Source: Pseudomonadota bacterium (GTDB lineage: Bacteria; Pseudomonadota; Alphaproteobacteria; Rhizobiales; Xanthobacteraceae). From it: 64,000 nt of DNA. Below the pieces are notes generated by a model. It was not told the origin of the DNA and made no database searches. It worked only from the letters and a program-made list of their open reading frames with translations. Of this stretch, positions 1 to 8,713 are shown in pieces (positions within the stretch are counted from its first letter, which is position 1; the number at the start of each line of letters is the position of its first letter). A program made the position numbers and the translations under genes. The stretch covers positions 1 to 64,000 of the forward strand of contig JAEWIX010000048.1 in NCBI GenBank assembly GCA_023386885.1, written 5' to 3'.

Positions 1-91
1 TGGGGGCGCCGCCCCCCGCCCCTCGAAGGATGACGGTTTCGCATCAATTCGAGCTGCTTCGGAATCTGCAGCATCAGGAACGGAGGCGACC

Positions 92-1336
92 GTGAGACGG
101 CATTGGACGGCATCTCTCGCTCTGTTGGCCTTGTCGGCATGGCCGCTCGGTGTGCACGCCGCCGACGACGCAAAGCCCGGCACGATCAGGATCGGCAGCG
201 CGGCGGACTGGCCGACGGTGCCGCAAACCGGCGCCGAGGCCGAGCAGGTGAAGAAGATTCTCGCCCGGATCAAACTGCCCGCAGGGTTTCACATCGCGCT
301 TTACGCGATGGTGCCGGGTGCGCGGCACATCGCGGTGGGGCCGCAAGGCACCGTCACTTTCGTCGGCACGCGGCAATCGAAGGTCTGGGCGGTGAGCGCT
401 CGTGCGAGCGGCGGCCATGAGGTGAAGGAATTCGCGCCGACCGTGTCGAAGAAGGTCCCGAACGGCGTCTGCTTCGCGAAGGACGGCACCCTCTACATCG
501 CCGAGGTGAACCGCGTGCTCGCTTTTGCCGATGCGGAGTCGTTCGCTACGCGCGCCGACTTGATCGCCGCGAACATGGTGAAGCAGGGCGAACTGATCCC
601 CAAAGCCGAGGAGAGTTTCAATCATGCTACGCGCGTGTGCCGGGTCGGACCGGACGACAGGCTCTATATCCAGCTCGGGCAGCCCTACAACGTGTCGCCG
701 AAAGAGAAGCTCGATGTCTATCGCAAGTGGGGCATCGGCGGCATCGTCCGCATGGATCGCGACGGCAGCAACCGTGAGGTCTATGCGACCGGGATGCGCA
801 ATCCGGTCGGGATGGATTTCAATCCGAAAGACGGCTCGCTCTGGACCAACGACAATCAGGTCGACCGCATGGGCGACGATCAGCCGCCGGGTGAAATGAA
901 TCGCATCACCGGGATCGGGCACGACTACGGCTTTCCGTGGTATGGCGGCGGCCACACGCGCACCAACGAGTACAAGAACGACACGCCGCCGCCGAACCTG
1001 ATCTTTCCGGAGGTGGAGCAGGTCGCGCACGCCGCCGATCTCGGTCTGGCGTTTTATACCGGCACCATGTTTCCGCAAAAATATCGCGGCGCGATCTTCA
1101 GCACGCAGCACGGCTCATGGAATCGCACCGTGCCGATCGGCGCGCGGGTGATGGTGACGTTTCTGAAGGAAGACGGGCGCGCCGCGGGTCCATCCGAGCC
1201 GTTCGCGGAAGGCTGGAATAACAACGGCCGCTATCTCGGCCGCCCGGTCGACGTTGCGCAACTGCCGGACGGATCATTGCTGGTGTCGGACGATCAGGTC
1301 GGCGCGCTGTATCGCATCTGGTATGACGGGAAGTAG
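92..1336 (+). CDS. PQQ-dependent sugar dehydrogenase (sorbosone dehydrogenase-like), exported
   Basis: A 414-residue protein of the soluble glucose/sorbosone dehydrogenase family, a six-bladed beta-propeller that oxidises sugars or aldoses with PQQ in the periplasm. The first 23 residues are a signal peptide ending ..GVHA. Family landmarks are RNPVGMDFNPKDGSLWTNDN, the NRI-GHDYGFPWYGGG stretch, and a late QHGSWNRT motif. The GTG start is chosen because GGAGGCGA lies just upstream. No PQQ synthesis genes are nearby, so the cofactor must come from elsewhere. Family assignment is firm; the substrate cannot be told. Confidence 0.85.
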   Translation: MRRHWTASLALLALSAWPLGVHAADDAKPGTIRIGSAADWPTVPQTGAEAEQVKKILARIKLPAGFHIALYAMVPGARHIAVGPQGTVTFVGTRQSKVWAVSARASGGHEVKEFAPTVSKKVPNGVCFAKDGTLYIAEVNRVLAFADAESFATRADLIAANMVKQGELIPKAEESFNHATRVCRVGPDDRLYIQLGQPYNVSPKEKLDVYRKWGIGGIVRMDRDGSNREVYATGMRNPVGMDFNPKDGSLWTNDNQVDRMGDDQPPGEMNRITGIGHDYGFPWYGGGHTRTNEYKNDTPPPNLIFPEVEQVAHAADLGLAFYTGTMFPQKYRGAIFSTQHGSWNRTVPIGARVMVTFLKEDGRAAGPSEPFAEGWNNNGRYLGRPVDVAQLPDGSLLVSDDQVGALYRIWYDGK

Positions 1337-1350
1337 TTGCAACACGAAAA

Positions 1351-1473
1351 CCGTCGTCCCCGCGTAGGCGGGGACCCAGAATCCCTGGCGTTGGTTGTTA
1401 TGGAATAAACTAGCCCCGGGTGATGGAGCCGAGCTGCTGCGGCGTATGGGTCCCCGCCTTCGCGGGGACGACG
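1351..1473. repeat. REP-like inverted repeat pair
   Basis: Two arms, about 1351-1378 and 1446-1473, are near-perfect reverse complements (core GTCCCCGC..GCGGGGAC, itself a hairpin), separated by about 67 bases. It sits between two convergent genes and could act as a bidirectional terminator or a transposable REP pair. The core resembles a widespread proteobacterial intergenic repeat. Confidence 0.75.
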
Positions 1474-1553
1474 CCGAGTTTGTTGATCCTCTGAACAATA
1501 TTCCGAGGCGAGTATGAGGTGGCGATGCACTTGCACCGCCCTCAAGGATCGCT

Positions 1554-2456
1554 CTACCCGATCCCAAGCCGCTTGCGCATCCATGCGCCGGTTTCGTCGA
1601 TGGCCGGTAGCCCTGCGCGCAGGAACGGATGGAACAGCGGCCAGGCGTGCGGCATGCCCGCCCACACCCGTAAGCTGACGTCGATGCCGGTCATCGCCGC
1701 GTTGTTGGCGAAGGTGGTCGAATCCGACAGCAGCACTTCCTCGCTGCCGACCTGAATCAGCATCGGCGGGAGGCCCGAGACATCGGCGCGCACCGGCGAG
1801 GCCAGCGGATTGTCGGGCTGGTTGCCGAGATAGGCCGTCGCGACGCCGACGATGCCTTCGCGAGAGATCATCGGATCGCGCGCGCCGACTTTGTCGTAGG
1901 ACTCGGCCGTCGTCGTCATGTCGAGCCACGGGCTGAGCAGATAGAGACCGGCCGGCTGCGGCAGATTCTCCTGCTTGAGCTTGAGTAGCAGCGCGGCAGC
2001 GAGATTGCCGCCGGCGGATTCGCCACCGACCACGATGTCGGCCGGTGCGATGCCGCTGTCGATCAGCGCGCGATAGGCGACAAGCGCGTCCTCGATCGCC
2101 GCCGGATAGGGATGCTCCGGCGCGAGGCGATAGTCGATGTGCCAGGCAGTGGCCTTGGTCGCAACGGCCAGCCGCGAGACGAAGTGGCGGTGGCTCTTGA
2201 TGCTGCCGAAGATGTGGCCGCCGCCGTGCAGATACAGCACTGCTTTGCCCGGCGTGGCGTTGGCCGGGGTGATCTTCTCGGCGGGCACGCTGCCGAAACT
2301 CAGACTTTGTACCGTGACGTTGTCCGGGAGCGGAATGCGGCCCATTTCGGTGTCGAAGGAGTCGCGGGTTTCCGCCAGCGACATGCTCGCGCGCTTGGCC
2401 GCGCGTTCCTTGCACCATGCCCAGAACGCGGCGACGTCAGAGTCCTTCTCGGCCAT
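1554..2456 (-). CDS. alpha/beta hydrolase, hormone-sensitive-lipase family esterase
   Basis: A 300-residue cytoplasmic carboxylesterase-like protein. It shows the HSL oxyanion motif HGGG (YLHGGGHIFGS), the nucleophile elbow GESAGG containing the catalytic Ser, an acidic residue region near IQVGSEEVLLSD, and a catalytic His in GMPHAWPLF. The ATG at 2456 is preferred over an upstream in-frame start because GGGAGAA precedes it and the upstream extension is Arg-rich noise. Such enzymes hydrolyse short-chain acyl esters; the natural substrate is unknown. It lies just downstream of obgE on the same strand. Confidence 0.85.
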   Translation of the reverse strand: MAEKDSDVAAFWAWCKERAAKRASMSLAETRDSFDTEMGRIPLPDNVTVQSLSFGSVPAEKITPANATPGKAVLYLHGGGHIFGSIKSHRHFVSRLAVATKATAWHIDYRLAPEHPYPAAIEDALVAYRALIDSGIAPADIVVGGESAGGNLAAALLLKLKQENLPQPAGLYLLSPWLDMTTTAESYDKVGARDPMISREGIVGVATAYLGNQPDNPLASPVRADVSGLPPMLIQVGSEEVLLSDSTTFANNAAMTGIDVSLRVWAGMPHAWPLFHPFLRAGLPAIDETGAWMRKRLGIG

Positions 2457-2487
2457 CGTGGTCGTTCTCCCAGCCTTATGTGATGAT

Positions 2488-3549
2488 TTATGTGGTGCGC
2501 GGCGACCACGGCGCCGCGTCGGCCGCATTGGCCTCCGTCGCCTTGGCCTTGTCGGACACCGGCGCGTCGCCGATCGCCGCGACCAGCGCGCGCAGCGCGT
2601 CCGGCACGCCTTCGCCGGTGGCGCCGGACAGCAGCAGCGGCGTTTTCCTGGCGGCGCGCTTGAGCCGGTCGCGCTGTTTCTTCAAGTCGTCGGGCGCAAC
2701 CGCGTCGATCTTGTTGAGCGCGACGATCTCGATCTTGTCGGCGAGTTCTTCGGCGTAGGCTTCGAGTTCGTTGCGCACGGTCTTGTACGCCTTGCCCGCG
2801 TGCTCGCCGGTGGCGTCGACCAGATGCAGCAGCACGCGGCAGCGCTCGACATGGCCGAGGAAGCGGTCGCCGAGCCCCGCGCCTTCATGCGCGCCCTCGA
2901 TCAGGCCGGGAATATCCGCCAGCACGAACTCGCGGCCGCCGGCATTGACCACGCCGAGCTGCGGATGCAGCGTCGTGAACGGATAGTCGGCGATCTTCGG
3001 CCGCGCCGCGCTGACGGCGGAGAGGAACGTCGATTTGCCGGCGTTGGGCAGGCCGACCAGTCCGGCGTCCGCGATCAGTTTCAGCCGCAGCCAGATCCAG
3101 CGTTCCTCGCCGGGCTGGCCGGGATTGGCGTTGCGCGGCGCGCGGTTGGTGGACGACTTGAAGTGCGCGTTGCCGAAGCCGCCGTTGCCGCCTTCCGCCA
3201 GCACGAACTTCTCGCCGAGCCGGGTGAAATCGTGGATCAGCGTCTCGCGATCCTCGTCGAAGATCTGGGTGCCGACCGGGACCTTGAGCACGACGTCCTT
3301 GCCGTTGGCGCCGTGGCGGTCCTTGCCCATGCCGTTGGTGCCCTTGGGCGCCTTGAAATGCTGCTGATAGCGATAGTCGATCAGCGTGTTGAGGCCGTCG
3401 ACCGCCTCGACGATGACGTCGCCGCCGCGGCCGCCGTTACCGCCGCTCGGCCCGCCGAACTCGATGAACTTCTCGCGGCGAAACGCCACGCAACCGTTTC
3501 CACCGTCGCCGGAGCGGATATAGACCTTGGCTTCGTCGAGGAATTTCAT
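2488..3549 (-). CDS. obgE: Obg family GTPase
   Basis: A 353-residue ribosome-associated GTPase involved in 50S assembly, stress response and cell-cycle control. The N-terminal Gly-rich OBG fold begins MKFLDEAKVYIRSGDGGNGC and contains repeated GGxGG runs. The G domain carries G1 GLPNAGKST, G3 DIPGLIEGA, G4 NKID and G5 SGATGEG. Length and order match the family; the short C-terminal tail after the G domain is Ala-rich and variable. In many bacteria obgE follows rplU-rpmA; here the two loci are about 4 kb apart, separated by transporter and acetyltransferase genes. Confidence 0.97.
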   Translation of the reverse strand: MKFLDEAKVYIRSGDGGNGCVAFRREKFIEFGGPSGGNGGRGGDVIVEAVDGLNTLIDYRYQQHFKAPKGTNGMGKDRHGANGKDVVLKVPVGTQIFDEDRETLIHDFTRLGEKFVLAEGGNGGFGNAHFKSSTNRAPRNANPGQPGEERWIWLRLKLIADAGLVGLPNAGKSTFLSAVSAARPKIADYPFTTLHPQLGVVNAGGREFVLADIPGLIEGAHEGAGLGDRFLGHVERCRVLLHLVDATGEHAGKAYKTVRNELEAYAEELADKIEIVALNKIDAVAPDDLKKQRDRLKRAARKTPLLLSGATGEGVPDALRALVAAIGDAPVSDKAKATEANAADAAPWSPRTT

Positions 3550-3756
3550 CGCCTATCCGTATCGCAGCGGCGCTGCATCAGCAACAACGCGCATGCCTAT
3601 CATTTCCCTGCGGTTGCTTGACACATCTTCGCGCGCAAGTTACTTGCCGCCCCATCGAGCGCGGCGACGCCGTGTTCCGTAAGCGTTAACGTCACCCAAC
3701 GCGCCACATTCCGTATTGGATGGACTCCGTCCGGCGGAAGATTCGGGCGTGTTATC

Positions 3757-4983
3757 ATGAATGACGTTCCTTCCCCTACTCAATTCGCATCGCAGCGCAG
3801 CGCCGTCTCGGGGCTGGCGCCGCTGGTGGCCATCGTCTCTTGCGGCTTCCTCGCGGTCGGCGCGCCGCTGCCGGCGCTGTCGCTTTATGTCCACGACGAG
3901 CTTGGCTTCAGCAGCTTCACCGTCGGCTGGGTGATCGGCATCCAGTCCGTCGTCACGGTGCTGTCGCGCCATTTCGCCGGAACGCTGAGCGACCATCACG
4001 GTCCGCGCTGGATCGTGTTGCGCGGCCTGCCGCTCGCGGTACTGGCCGCGTGCTGCTATCTCGCCTCGGCGCTGCTGCCGGCCACGCCGGAGATCAGGCT
4101 CGCGGTGCTGATCGCCGGCCGCGTGCTGCTGGGCTTCGCCGAAAGCCTGTTCATCACCGGAACCATGAGCTGGGGCATCGGCCGCATCGGCGCCGCGCGC
4201 ACCGGCAAGGTGATGTCGTGGCAAGGCATCGCGATGTATGCCGCGTTCGGCCTCGGCGCGCCGCTCGGCCTTGCGGTGCATACGGCTTACGGTTTCGCCG
4301 GGGTCGCCGTGCTGGCGATGGCGACGCCTTTGATTGCTATTGCCGTTGCGTTCGTGTTGCCGCCGGTCCCGGTTCTGGGCGGCGACCGCGTCCATGTGCC
4401 GGTGCATCGGGTGTTGCGGCTGATCTGGCTGCCCGGCCTGGTGCTGGCGCTTGCCACCGTTCCGTTCGCGAGCATGTCCGCGTTCCTGCCGCTGGCCTAC
4501 AGCGTCAAGGGCTGGGCCGGCGCGGGCGTGGCGATCGCAAGCTTCGGCATCGCCTATGTTCTGGTGCGGCTGGTGGGGTCGCATCTGCCGGACCGGTTCG
4601 GTCCGGTGCGCGTGGTCGCGGCGTCGCTCGCGATCGAACTGATCGGGCAGCTGGTGCTGTGGTATGCACCGTCGCCTGCCGTCGCGCTCTTTGGCGCGGC
4701 GTTGACGGGGCTCGGCTTCTCGCTGGTGTTTCCCGCCATGGGCGTGATGGCGACGCGACGCGTGCCGGCGGAAATGCGCGGCCGCGCAGTGGGTAACTTC
4801 ATCGCTTTCTTCGACGTTGCCGTCGGTCTCACCGGTCCTCTCGTCGGATTGCTCACCGGCGCGATGGGATATACGGCGGCTTTCGTCGCCGGTGCGGTGG
4901 CCGCCGCGGCGTCGCTGGCCCTGATGCCCGCGGTCGCACGGTTCGGACGCGCGCACCTGCCGCAGACCGATCGCGGATCGTAG
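3757..4983 (+). CDS. MFS transporter (YhhS/arabinose-efflux-like)
   Basis: A 408-residue integral membrane protein with about 12 hydrophobic segments. The MFS loop 2-3 signature appears as GTLSDHHGPRWIVLRG (residues about 73-88), and the second-half equivalent as VGSHLPDRFGPVRVV. Likely a proton-driven exporter of small molecules; the substrate cannot be inferred. The ATG at 3757 has only a weak ribosome site. A strong hairpin follows the stop codon. Confidence 0.85.
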   Translation: MNDVPSPTQFASQRSAVSGLAPLVAIVSCGFLAVGAPLPALSLYVHDELGFSSFTVGWVIGIQSVVTVLSRHFAGTLSDHHGPRWIVLRGLPLAVLAACCYLASALLPATPEIRLAVLIAGRVLLGFAESLFITGTMSWGIGRIGAARTGKVMSWQGIAMYAAFGLGAPLGLAVHTAYGFAGVAVLAMATPLIAIAVAFVLPPVPVLGGDRVHVPVHRVLRLIWLPGLVLALATVPFASMSAFLPLAYSVKGWAGAGVAIASFGIAYVLVRLVGSHLPDRFGPVRVVAASLAIELIGQLVLWYAPSPAVALFGAALTGLGFSLVFPAMGVMATRRVPAEMRGRAVGNFIAFFDVAVGLTGPLVGLLTGAMGYTAAFVAGAVAAAASLALMPAVARFGRAHLPQTDRGS

Positions 4984-4990
4984 GACGCGC

Positions 4991-5037
4991 CGGCAGGGCA
5001 GGTGTGCGACAACAGCGACACATGCCTGCCCGTGCCG
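4991..5037 (+). terminator. hairpin after the MFS gene
   Basis: CGGCAGGGCAGGTGTG (4991-5006) pairs with CACATGCCTGCCCGTGCCG (5019-5037) with few mismatches, starting about 8 bases past the MFS stop. There is no U-tract, so it may be a Rho-assisted end or an mRNA-stabilising hairpin rather than a classic terminator. Confidence 0.5.
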
Positions 5038-5042
5038 CATGC

Positions 5043-5146
5043 TAGAGTCTGATCCAATTGCGTTGAATCAGACCCGTCGCCGATCTTTTTGTTTGAGCAT
5101 GATCTCTTCCGAAAACCGGTTTCCACTTTTCGGGATCATGCTCTAA
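5043..5146. repeat. dispersed intergenic palindromic repeat
   Basis: Contains the arms GAGCATGATC..GGGATCATGCTC around a GAAAACCGGTTTCC core. This is a very common short palindromic intergenic element in Bradyrhizobium-like genomes. It lies between the MFS and DMT transporter genes and shows no coding potential. Confidence 0.65.
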
Positions 5147-5197
5147 GGAGGCCGTGGTCGCGCAGGCTTCGTCTCTTTCCGGAAACCCGTCCATCGC

Positions 5198-6109
5198 ATG
5201 ATCTCTCGCATTTCCACCGGCATGAACGAACGCGCGGCGCGGCTCGCCGGCATCGCCCTGATGCTGGCGGGCGTGTGGGCGTTCTCGTTCGGCGACGCGC
5301 TCGGCAAATACATCGTCGCCACCTATCCGGTGGGGCAGCTTCTGTTCCTGCGCGCTATCGCCTCGCTGGTGCTGCTGTCGCCATTGATCTGGCGCAGCCG
5401 CGCCGAATTCGTGCGGCTGGAGCGGCCCGGCCTGCATCTGTTGCGTATCGTGCTGTCGACGCTGGAAGTCGCGGCATTCTTCGTCGCGGTGCGATATCTG
5501 CCGCTCGCCGACGTCATTACCTTCTATCTGGCCTCGCCGATTTTCGTCACCGCACTGTCGGCGCTGTTGCTGCGCGAGCAGGTCGGCTGGCGGCGCTGGT
5601 GCGCGGTCGCGGTCGGCTTCTGCGGCGTGCTGATCGCGATGCGGCCCTCGGCGCAGACCATCAGCTGGCCGGCGCTGATCGCACTCGGCGGCAGCGTGTC
5701 GTTTTCGTTCCTGATGCTTATTACACGGTCGCTGCGCGGTGCGTCCGACGTGGTGCTGGCCTCGTCGCAGTTCGTCGGCACGCTGGTGTTCGGCGCACTG
5801 CTGCTGCCGTTCGGCTGGCTGACGCCGACATGGCCGGATCTCAGCCTGTTCGCCGTCGCCGGCGCGATTTCGGTGGGTGCGTTGCTGTGCATCAACCGGT
5901 CGCTGAAACTGGCGCCGGCGAGCGTCGTGGTGCCGTATCAGTATTCGATGATCGTGTGGGCGGTGTTGTTCGGCTATGCCGTGTTCGGCGACGTGCCGAC
6001 GCTGGCGACCCTGATCGGCGCCGCCATCATCATCGGCGCGGGCTTCTACATCTTCCTGCGCGAGCAGGCGCTCGGCCGCGAGGACCCGCCGGTCAATCCG
6101 CCGGCGTAA
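5198..6109 (+). CDS. DMT-superfamily (EamA) transporter
   Basis: A 303-residue protein with ten predicted membrane helices arranged as two EamA repeats, the usual layout of drug/metabolite exporters. The first repeat starts near GVWAFSFGDALGKYIV, the second near WPALIALGGSVSFSFLML, and the protein ends in a short polar tail. The start at 5198 has a weak ribosome site; a second ATG at 5222 is possible. The substrate is unknown. Confidence 0.85.
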   Translation: MISRISTGMNERAARLAGIALMLAGVWAFSFGDALGKYIVATYPVGQLLFLRAIASLVLLSPLIWRSRAEFVRLERPGLHLLRIVLSTLEVAAFFVAVRYLPLADVITFYLASPIFVTALSALLLREQVGWRRWCAVAVGFCGVLIAMRPSAQTISWPALIALGGSVSFSFLMLITRSLRGASDVVLASSQFVGTLVFGALLLPFGWLTPTWPDLSLFAVAGAISVGALLCINRSLKLAPASVVVPYQYSMIVWAVLFGYAVFGDVPTLATLIGAAIIIGAGFYIFLREQALGREDPPVNPPA

Positions 6110-6185
6110 GGACGTCTTTTCGTTAGCCGTCATTTGGGGAGCGGATACTGGTTCCCATACGTTCATTCTCTGCGCCGCGGCCCGA

Positions 6186-6791
6186 TCAGGTTTTTGGAAC
6201 TCGCTTGCTTTTGGTCGGATGAATGGTTTCGCCCCGGGCGAGCATGTCCACGAATTCGCGAATTCGTTTGTTTCGCGTTTCGGGGCGCTTGGCATCGTTG
6301 ACGCGATAGATGAAGGCGTACCTGTTGGCGCGGTCGAGCGCTGCAAACGCCCGCTCCGCCTTCGCGTTTGCAGCCAGTGCAGCAAGGAAATCGGACGGAG
6401 GCTCAGTTTTGCCCTGGGATTGATAGGCCGCGTTCCAGCGTCCATCGGCCTTGGCCCTCTCGACTTCGCGCAACCCGGCACGTTGCATACGCGCTTCGCG
6501 AATAAGACGCTCCGCCGTGTCGCGATTGTTTGCGGACCATCGGCTTGCGCTTCGCCGCGGCGTCATTCTCACCAAATAGTAGTGCTCATCGAATTTTCCG
6601 AGCTGACCGTCGATCCATCCGTGACACAACGCGGCTTCGATGGCCTGCGTCTTGGTGATGGTTGCTTCCGGCGCGCCGGCTTTCGCGAGCTTGAGCCAAA
6701 AGCCGCTCTCGCTTCCTTCGTGTGCGGACAGATAGGCTTCGATCGATGGCAGGTCCGCAAACGATATGATTTGACCCTTTACATTGGTCAT
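6186..6791 (-). CDS. YdeI/OmpD-associated family protein
   Basis: A 201-residue soluble protein of the YdeI family. It shows the family pattern SGFWLKLAKAG, then EAALCHGWIDGQ, then the RxSxRWSxNN segment (SASRWSANNRDTAERLI), followed by a C-terminal helical region with A..FAALDRANRYAFIYRV and KRPETRNKRI. Members are linked to resistance to cationic peptides, but the molecular role is unproven. The ATG at 6791 is chosen because GAGGTGG lies 6 to 12 bases upstream; an earlier in-frame start at 6806 lacks this. Confidence 0.85.
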   Translation of the reverse strand: MTNVKGQIISFADLPSIEAYLSAHEGSESGFWLKLAKAGAPEATITKTQAIEAALCHGWIDGQLGKFDEHYYLVRMTPRRSASRWSANNRDTAERLIREARMQRAGLREVERAKADGRWNAAYQSQGKTEPPSDFLAALAANAKAERAFAALDRANRYAFIYRVNDAKRPETRNKRIREFVDMLARGETIHPTKSKRVPKT

Positions 6792-6942
6792 GCATCCACC
6801 TCGCATGGGCGGCTAAGTGATCCCTATGGATACGGCCGTTTCGCGCTTGTATAGCGCGGCATGTGGACCAGTCACTAACGCCAGATCGAAGTTGCGAAGC
6901 CGCGAACGTCGACGAATGAGTGCTCACCATTACACTGATACA

Positions 6943-6984
6943 CTAAAAACAAAGGGCCCGAGCCGGAGATGCCGGATCGGGCCC
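6943..6984 (-). terminator. Rho-independent terminator of the GNAT gene
   Basis: On the minus strand a 13-bp stem (GGGCCCGATCCGG with 12 of 13 paired, 4-5 base loop) is followed by TTTGTTTTTA. It begins about 25 bases beyond the acetyltransferase stop codon, so it fits as that gene's terminator. Confidence 0.85.
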
Positions 6985-7009
6985 TCGATGTCTCGTGACA
7001 CGGTGCGTG

Positions 7010-7606
7010 TCAGCCGCCGCGCCGGGTGGAATGACCCCAGGTCTTCAGCGACGACCACACGCCGCGCGTCAGCCGGAAGCAATCGACCGGCGAGGATGAG
7101 CCGAGTGCCTCGAAGCGGTGCAGTTCGACGCCGCTCCACTGGAAGCCGCACTTCTCCAGAATGTTGCGCGACGCCGGATTGACCACGCGCGCACCGGAAA
7201 TCATCTGCTCGATGGCGAACTCCTCGAAGGCGAAGTCGATGGTGGCGCGTGCCGCTTCGGTGCCGAAGCCGCGGCCCCAATATTCGACGCCGAGCCAGTA
7301 GCCGAGTTCAGGCGTCTCGGGCTGTCGCCAATCGACGCCGACCACGCCGACCGGCGTGTGATGATGCTCGATCAGGAACACGGTGTTCGCACCGTCGCCG
7401 GCGACGGTCTGGACGAAGTGCGTGGCGTCGTCCTGCCGATACGGATGCGGCAGGCGTCGGGTGTTCTCGGCGATGCGGCGATCGTTGGCGAGACGGGCAA
7501 TCGCTTTTACGTCCGCGAGAGTCGGCTTGCGCAGGGTCAGCCGTTCCGTCTCGAGGACGACGGTACTTGGCTGTCGTGAGATGGGCGTCGAGAATTCCTG
7601 CAGCAT
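7010..7606 (-). CDS. GNAT-family N-acetyltransferase (RimJ/RimL type)
   Basis: A 198-residue acetyltransferase. It starts the GNAT fold with LETERLTLRKPTLADVKAI, and the acetyl-CoA binding motif A is seen as ELGYWLGVEYWGRGFGTEAA, followed by NPASRNILEKCGFQ, the usual motif B. RimJ-like members acetylate protein N termini or small amines; the target is unknown. The ATG at 7606 is preceded by AAGGAG, better than the upstream in-frame start. A strong terminator follows the gene. Confidence 0.9.
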   Translation of the reverse strand: MLQEFSTPISRQPSTVVLETERLTLRKPTLADVKAIARLANDRRIAENTRRLPHPYRQDDATHFVQTVAGDGANTVFLIEHHHTPVGVVGVDWRQPETPELGYWLGVEYWGRGFGTEAARATIDFAFEEFAIEQMISGARVVNPASRNILEKCGFQWSGVELHRFEALGSSSPVDCFRLTRGVWSSLKTWGHSTRRGG

Positions 7607-7656
7607 GGTCGGCTCCTTGGGCGTCAAACCTTTGCGAAACGCAAATCGCGAAATAC

Positions 7657-7696
7657 GCAAAACGAAAAGGGGAGGCCGGTTTCCCGCCTCCCCTTG
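7657..7696 (-). terminator. Rho-independent terminator downstream of rpmA
   Basis: Stem AAGGGGAGG (7667-7675) with CCTCCCCTT (7687-7695), followed on the minus strand by TTCGTTTTGC. It lies past a first hairpin and likely ends the rplU-rpmA transcript. Confidence 0.8.
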
Positions 7697-7706
7697 GAGC
7701 CTTGAC

Positions 7707-7739
7707 GACTCCGCCGGTTCAACAGGACCCGGCGGACTC
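7707..7739 (-). other. stem-loop directly after rpmA
   Basis: GACTCCGCCGG (7707-7717) pairs with CCGGCGGACTC (7729-7739), 10 of 11 bases. It lies between the rpmA stop and the U-tailed terminator. It has no U-run of its own, so a 3' end stabiliser is the likeliest role. Confidence 0.5.
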
Positions 7740-7756
7740 GAATGTTTCCACCGTCT

Positions 7757-8029
7757 CTACTCGGCCGCGGCTTCCATAATCGGGAGAACCGATACGAAAG
7801 TGCGGCCGTTGGCTTTTGCACGGAACTCAACGCGGCCTTCAATCTTGGCGAACAACGTATGGTCCGTCCCCATGCCGACATTAAGGCCGGGATGCCAGGT
7901 GGTGCCGCGTTGGCGCGCAATGATGTTGCCGGGAATCACGTGCTGGCCGCCGTAGGCCTTGATGCCGAGGCGCTTGCCCGCGGAATCGCGGCCGTTACGT
8001 GATGAACCGCCTGCTTTTTTGTGAGCCAT
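7757..8029 (-). CDS. rpmA: 50S ribosomal protein L27
   Basis: A 90-residue protein beginning MAHKKAGGSSRNGRDSAGKR, the diagnostic L27 N terminus that reaches the peptidyl-transferase centre, followed by GRTFVSVLP near the end. Length matches bacterial L27. It follows rplU by about 114 bases on the same strand, the standard gene order, and two hairpins lie downstream. Confidence 0.98.
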   Translation of the reverse strand: MAHKKAGGSSRNGRDSAGKRLGIKAYGGQHVIPGNIIARQRGTTWHPGLNVGMGTDHTLFAKIEGRVEFRAKANGRTFVSVLPIMEAAAE

Positions 8030-8143
8030 GGCTCGTCTCCAAATCTTGAGAACACAGTAGTTTGATTCCTTGACGGAATCATCTCACTTTTTCTGTCGCA
8101 AATTGTAATCGCTCTGAATTTTCGGAGCGATCACACAGCGCGA

Positions 8144-8530
8144 TTATTCGGCAGCGGCTTCCGCCGGCTTCGCAGCAGCCTTCTCGCGCTTCGGACGCGG
8201 ACCGACCGTGGGCTTCTTGCCGTCGGCGAGGATCTCGGTGATCCGCAGCACGGTGATCTCGTCGCGATAGCCGCGCTTGCGCTTCGAATTCTTGCGGCGG
8301 CGCTTCTTGAACGCGATGACCTTGGGGCCGCGCTTGTGGTCCAGCACTTCGGCCGCCACGGTGGCGCCTGCCACGGTCGGGGTGCCGAGCACCGGCGTGT
8401 CGCCGCCGAGCACCAGCACGTTATCCAGCTGCACGATCGTGCCGACGTCGCCGGCGATCTTGCCAATCTCGAGTACATCTTCCGGAACGACGCGGTATTG
8501 CCGGCCGCCGGTTTTGATGACTGCGAACAT
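8144..8530 (-). CDS. rplU: 50S ribosomal protein L21 with acidic-basic C-terminal tail
   Basis: A 128-residue L21: MFAVIKTGGRQYRVVPEDVL at the N terminus, then the L21 signature near KVIAFKKRRRKNSKRKRGYR. The last 20 or so residues (about 108-128) are an Ala/Lys/Glu tail not essential to the fold, as seen in other alphaproteobacteria. An ATG three codons earlier (8539) sits directly against the AAGGA box; the ATG at 8530 gives a 9-base spacing and the canonical N terminus, so it is preferred. A promoter and leader hairpin are found upstream. Confidence 0.96.
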   Translation of the reverse strand: MFAVIKTGGRQYRVVPEDVLEIGKIAGDVGTIVQLDNVLVLGGDTPVLGTPTVAGATVAAEVLDHKRGPKVIAFKKRRRKNSKRKRGYRDEITVLRITEILADGKKPTVGPRPKREKAAAKPAEAAAE

Positions 8531-8640
8531 CGTTTTCATTCCTTCGTGTTCGATTCCGACGCTCGGATTGCTCCGGCCCGGCTTCTTGTTCAGTCGTTAA
8601 GGGCGAATTTCGCGTGCCTCAGGCAATGCCCGCCGGCCAC

Positions 8641-8674
8641 GCAAAAACAATCGGCGCAAGGAAAACCTGGCGCC
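8641..8674 (-). promoter_or_regulatory. attenuator-like hairpin in the rplU leader
   Basis: On the minus strand GGCGC-CAGG-TTTT-CCTT-GCGCC forms a short stem-loop followed by GATTGTTTTTG. It lies between the rplU promoter and its start codon, about 110 bases into the gap, which is the arrangement of a premature terminator. Ribosomal protein operons are often controlled by their own leader; which protein would bind here is unknown. Confidence 0.5.
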
Positions 8675-8685
8675 GCGTGCCGGGA

Positions 8686-8713
8686 CTTATAGCCGCCGGG
8701 GGCCGAGAGTCAA
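8686..8713 (-). promoter_or_regulatory. sigma-70-type promoter of rplU-rpmA
   Basis: Read on the minus strand: TTGACT (8713-8708), a 16-base spacer, then TATAAG (8691-8686). It is about 155 bases upstream of the rplU start. This is one of the best consensus promoters in the window, which fits a strongly expressed ribosomal operon. Confidence 0.75.

Noticed and set aside
3640..5040. 466-codon open frame on the minus strand
   Set aside because: Antisense to the MFS transporter; product is His/Arg/Gln-rich without any fold signal.
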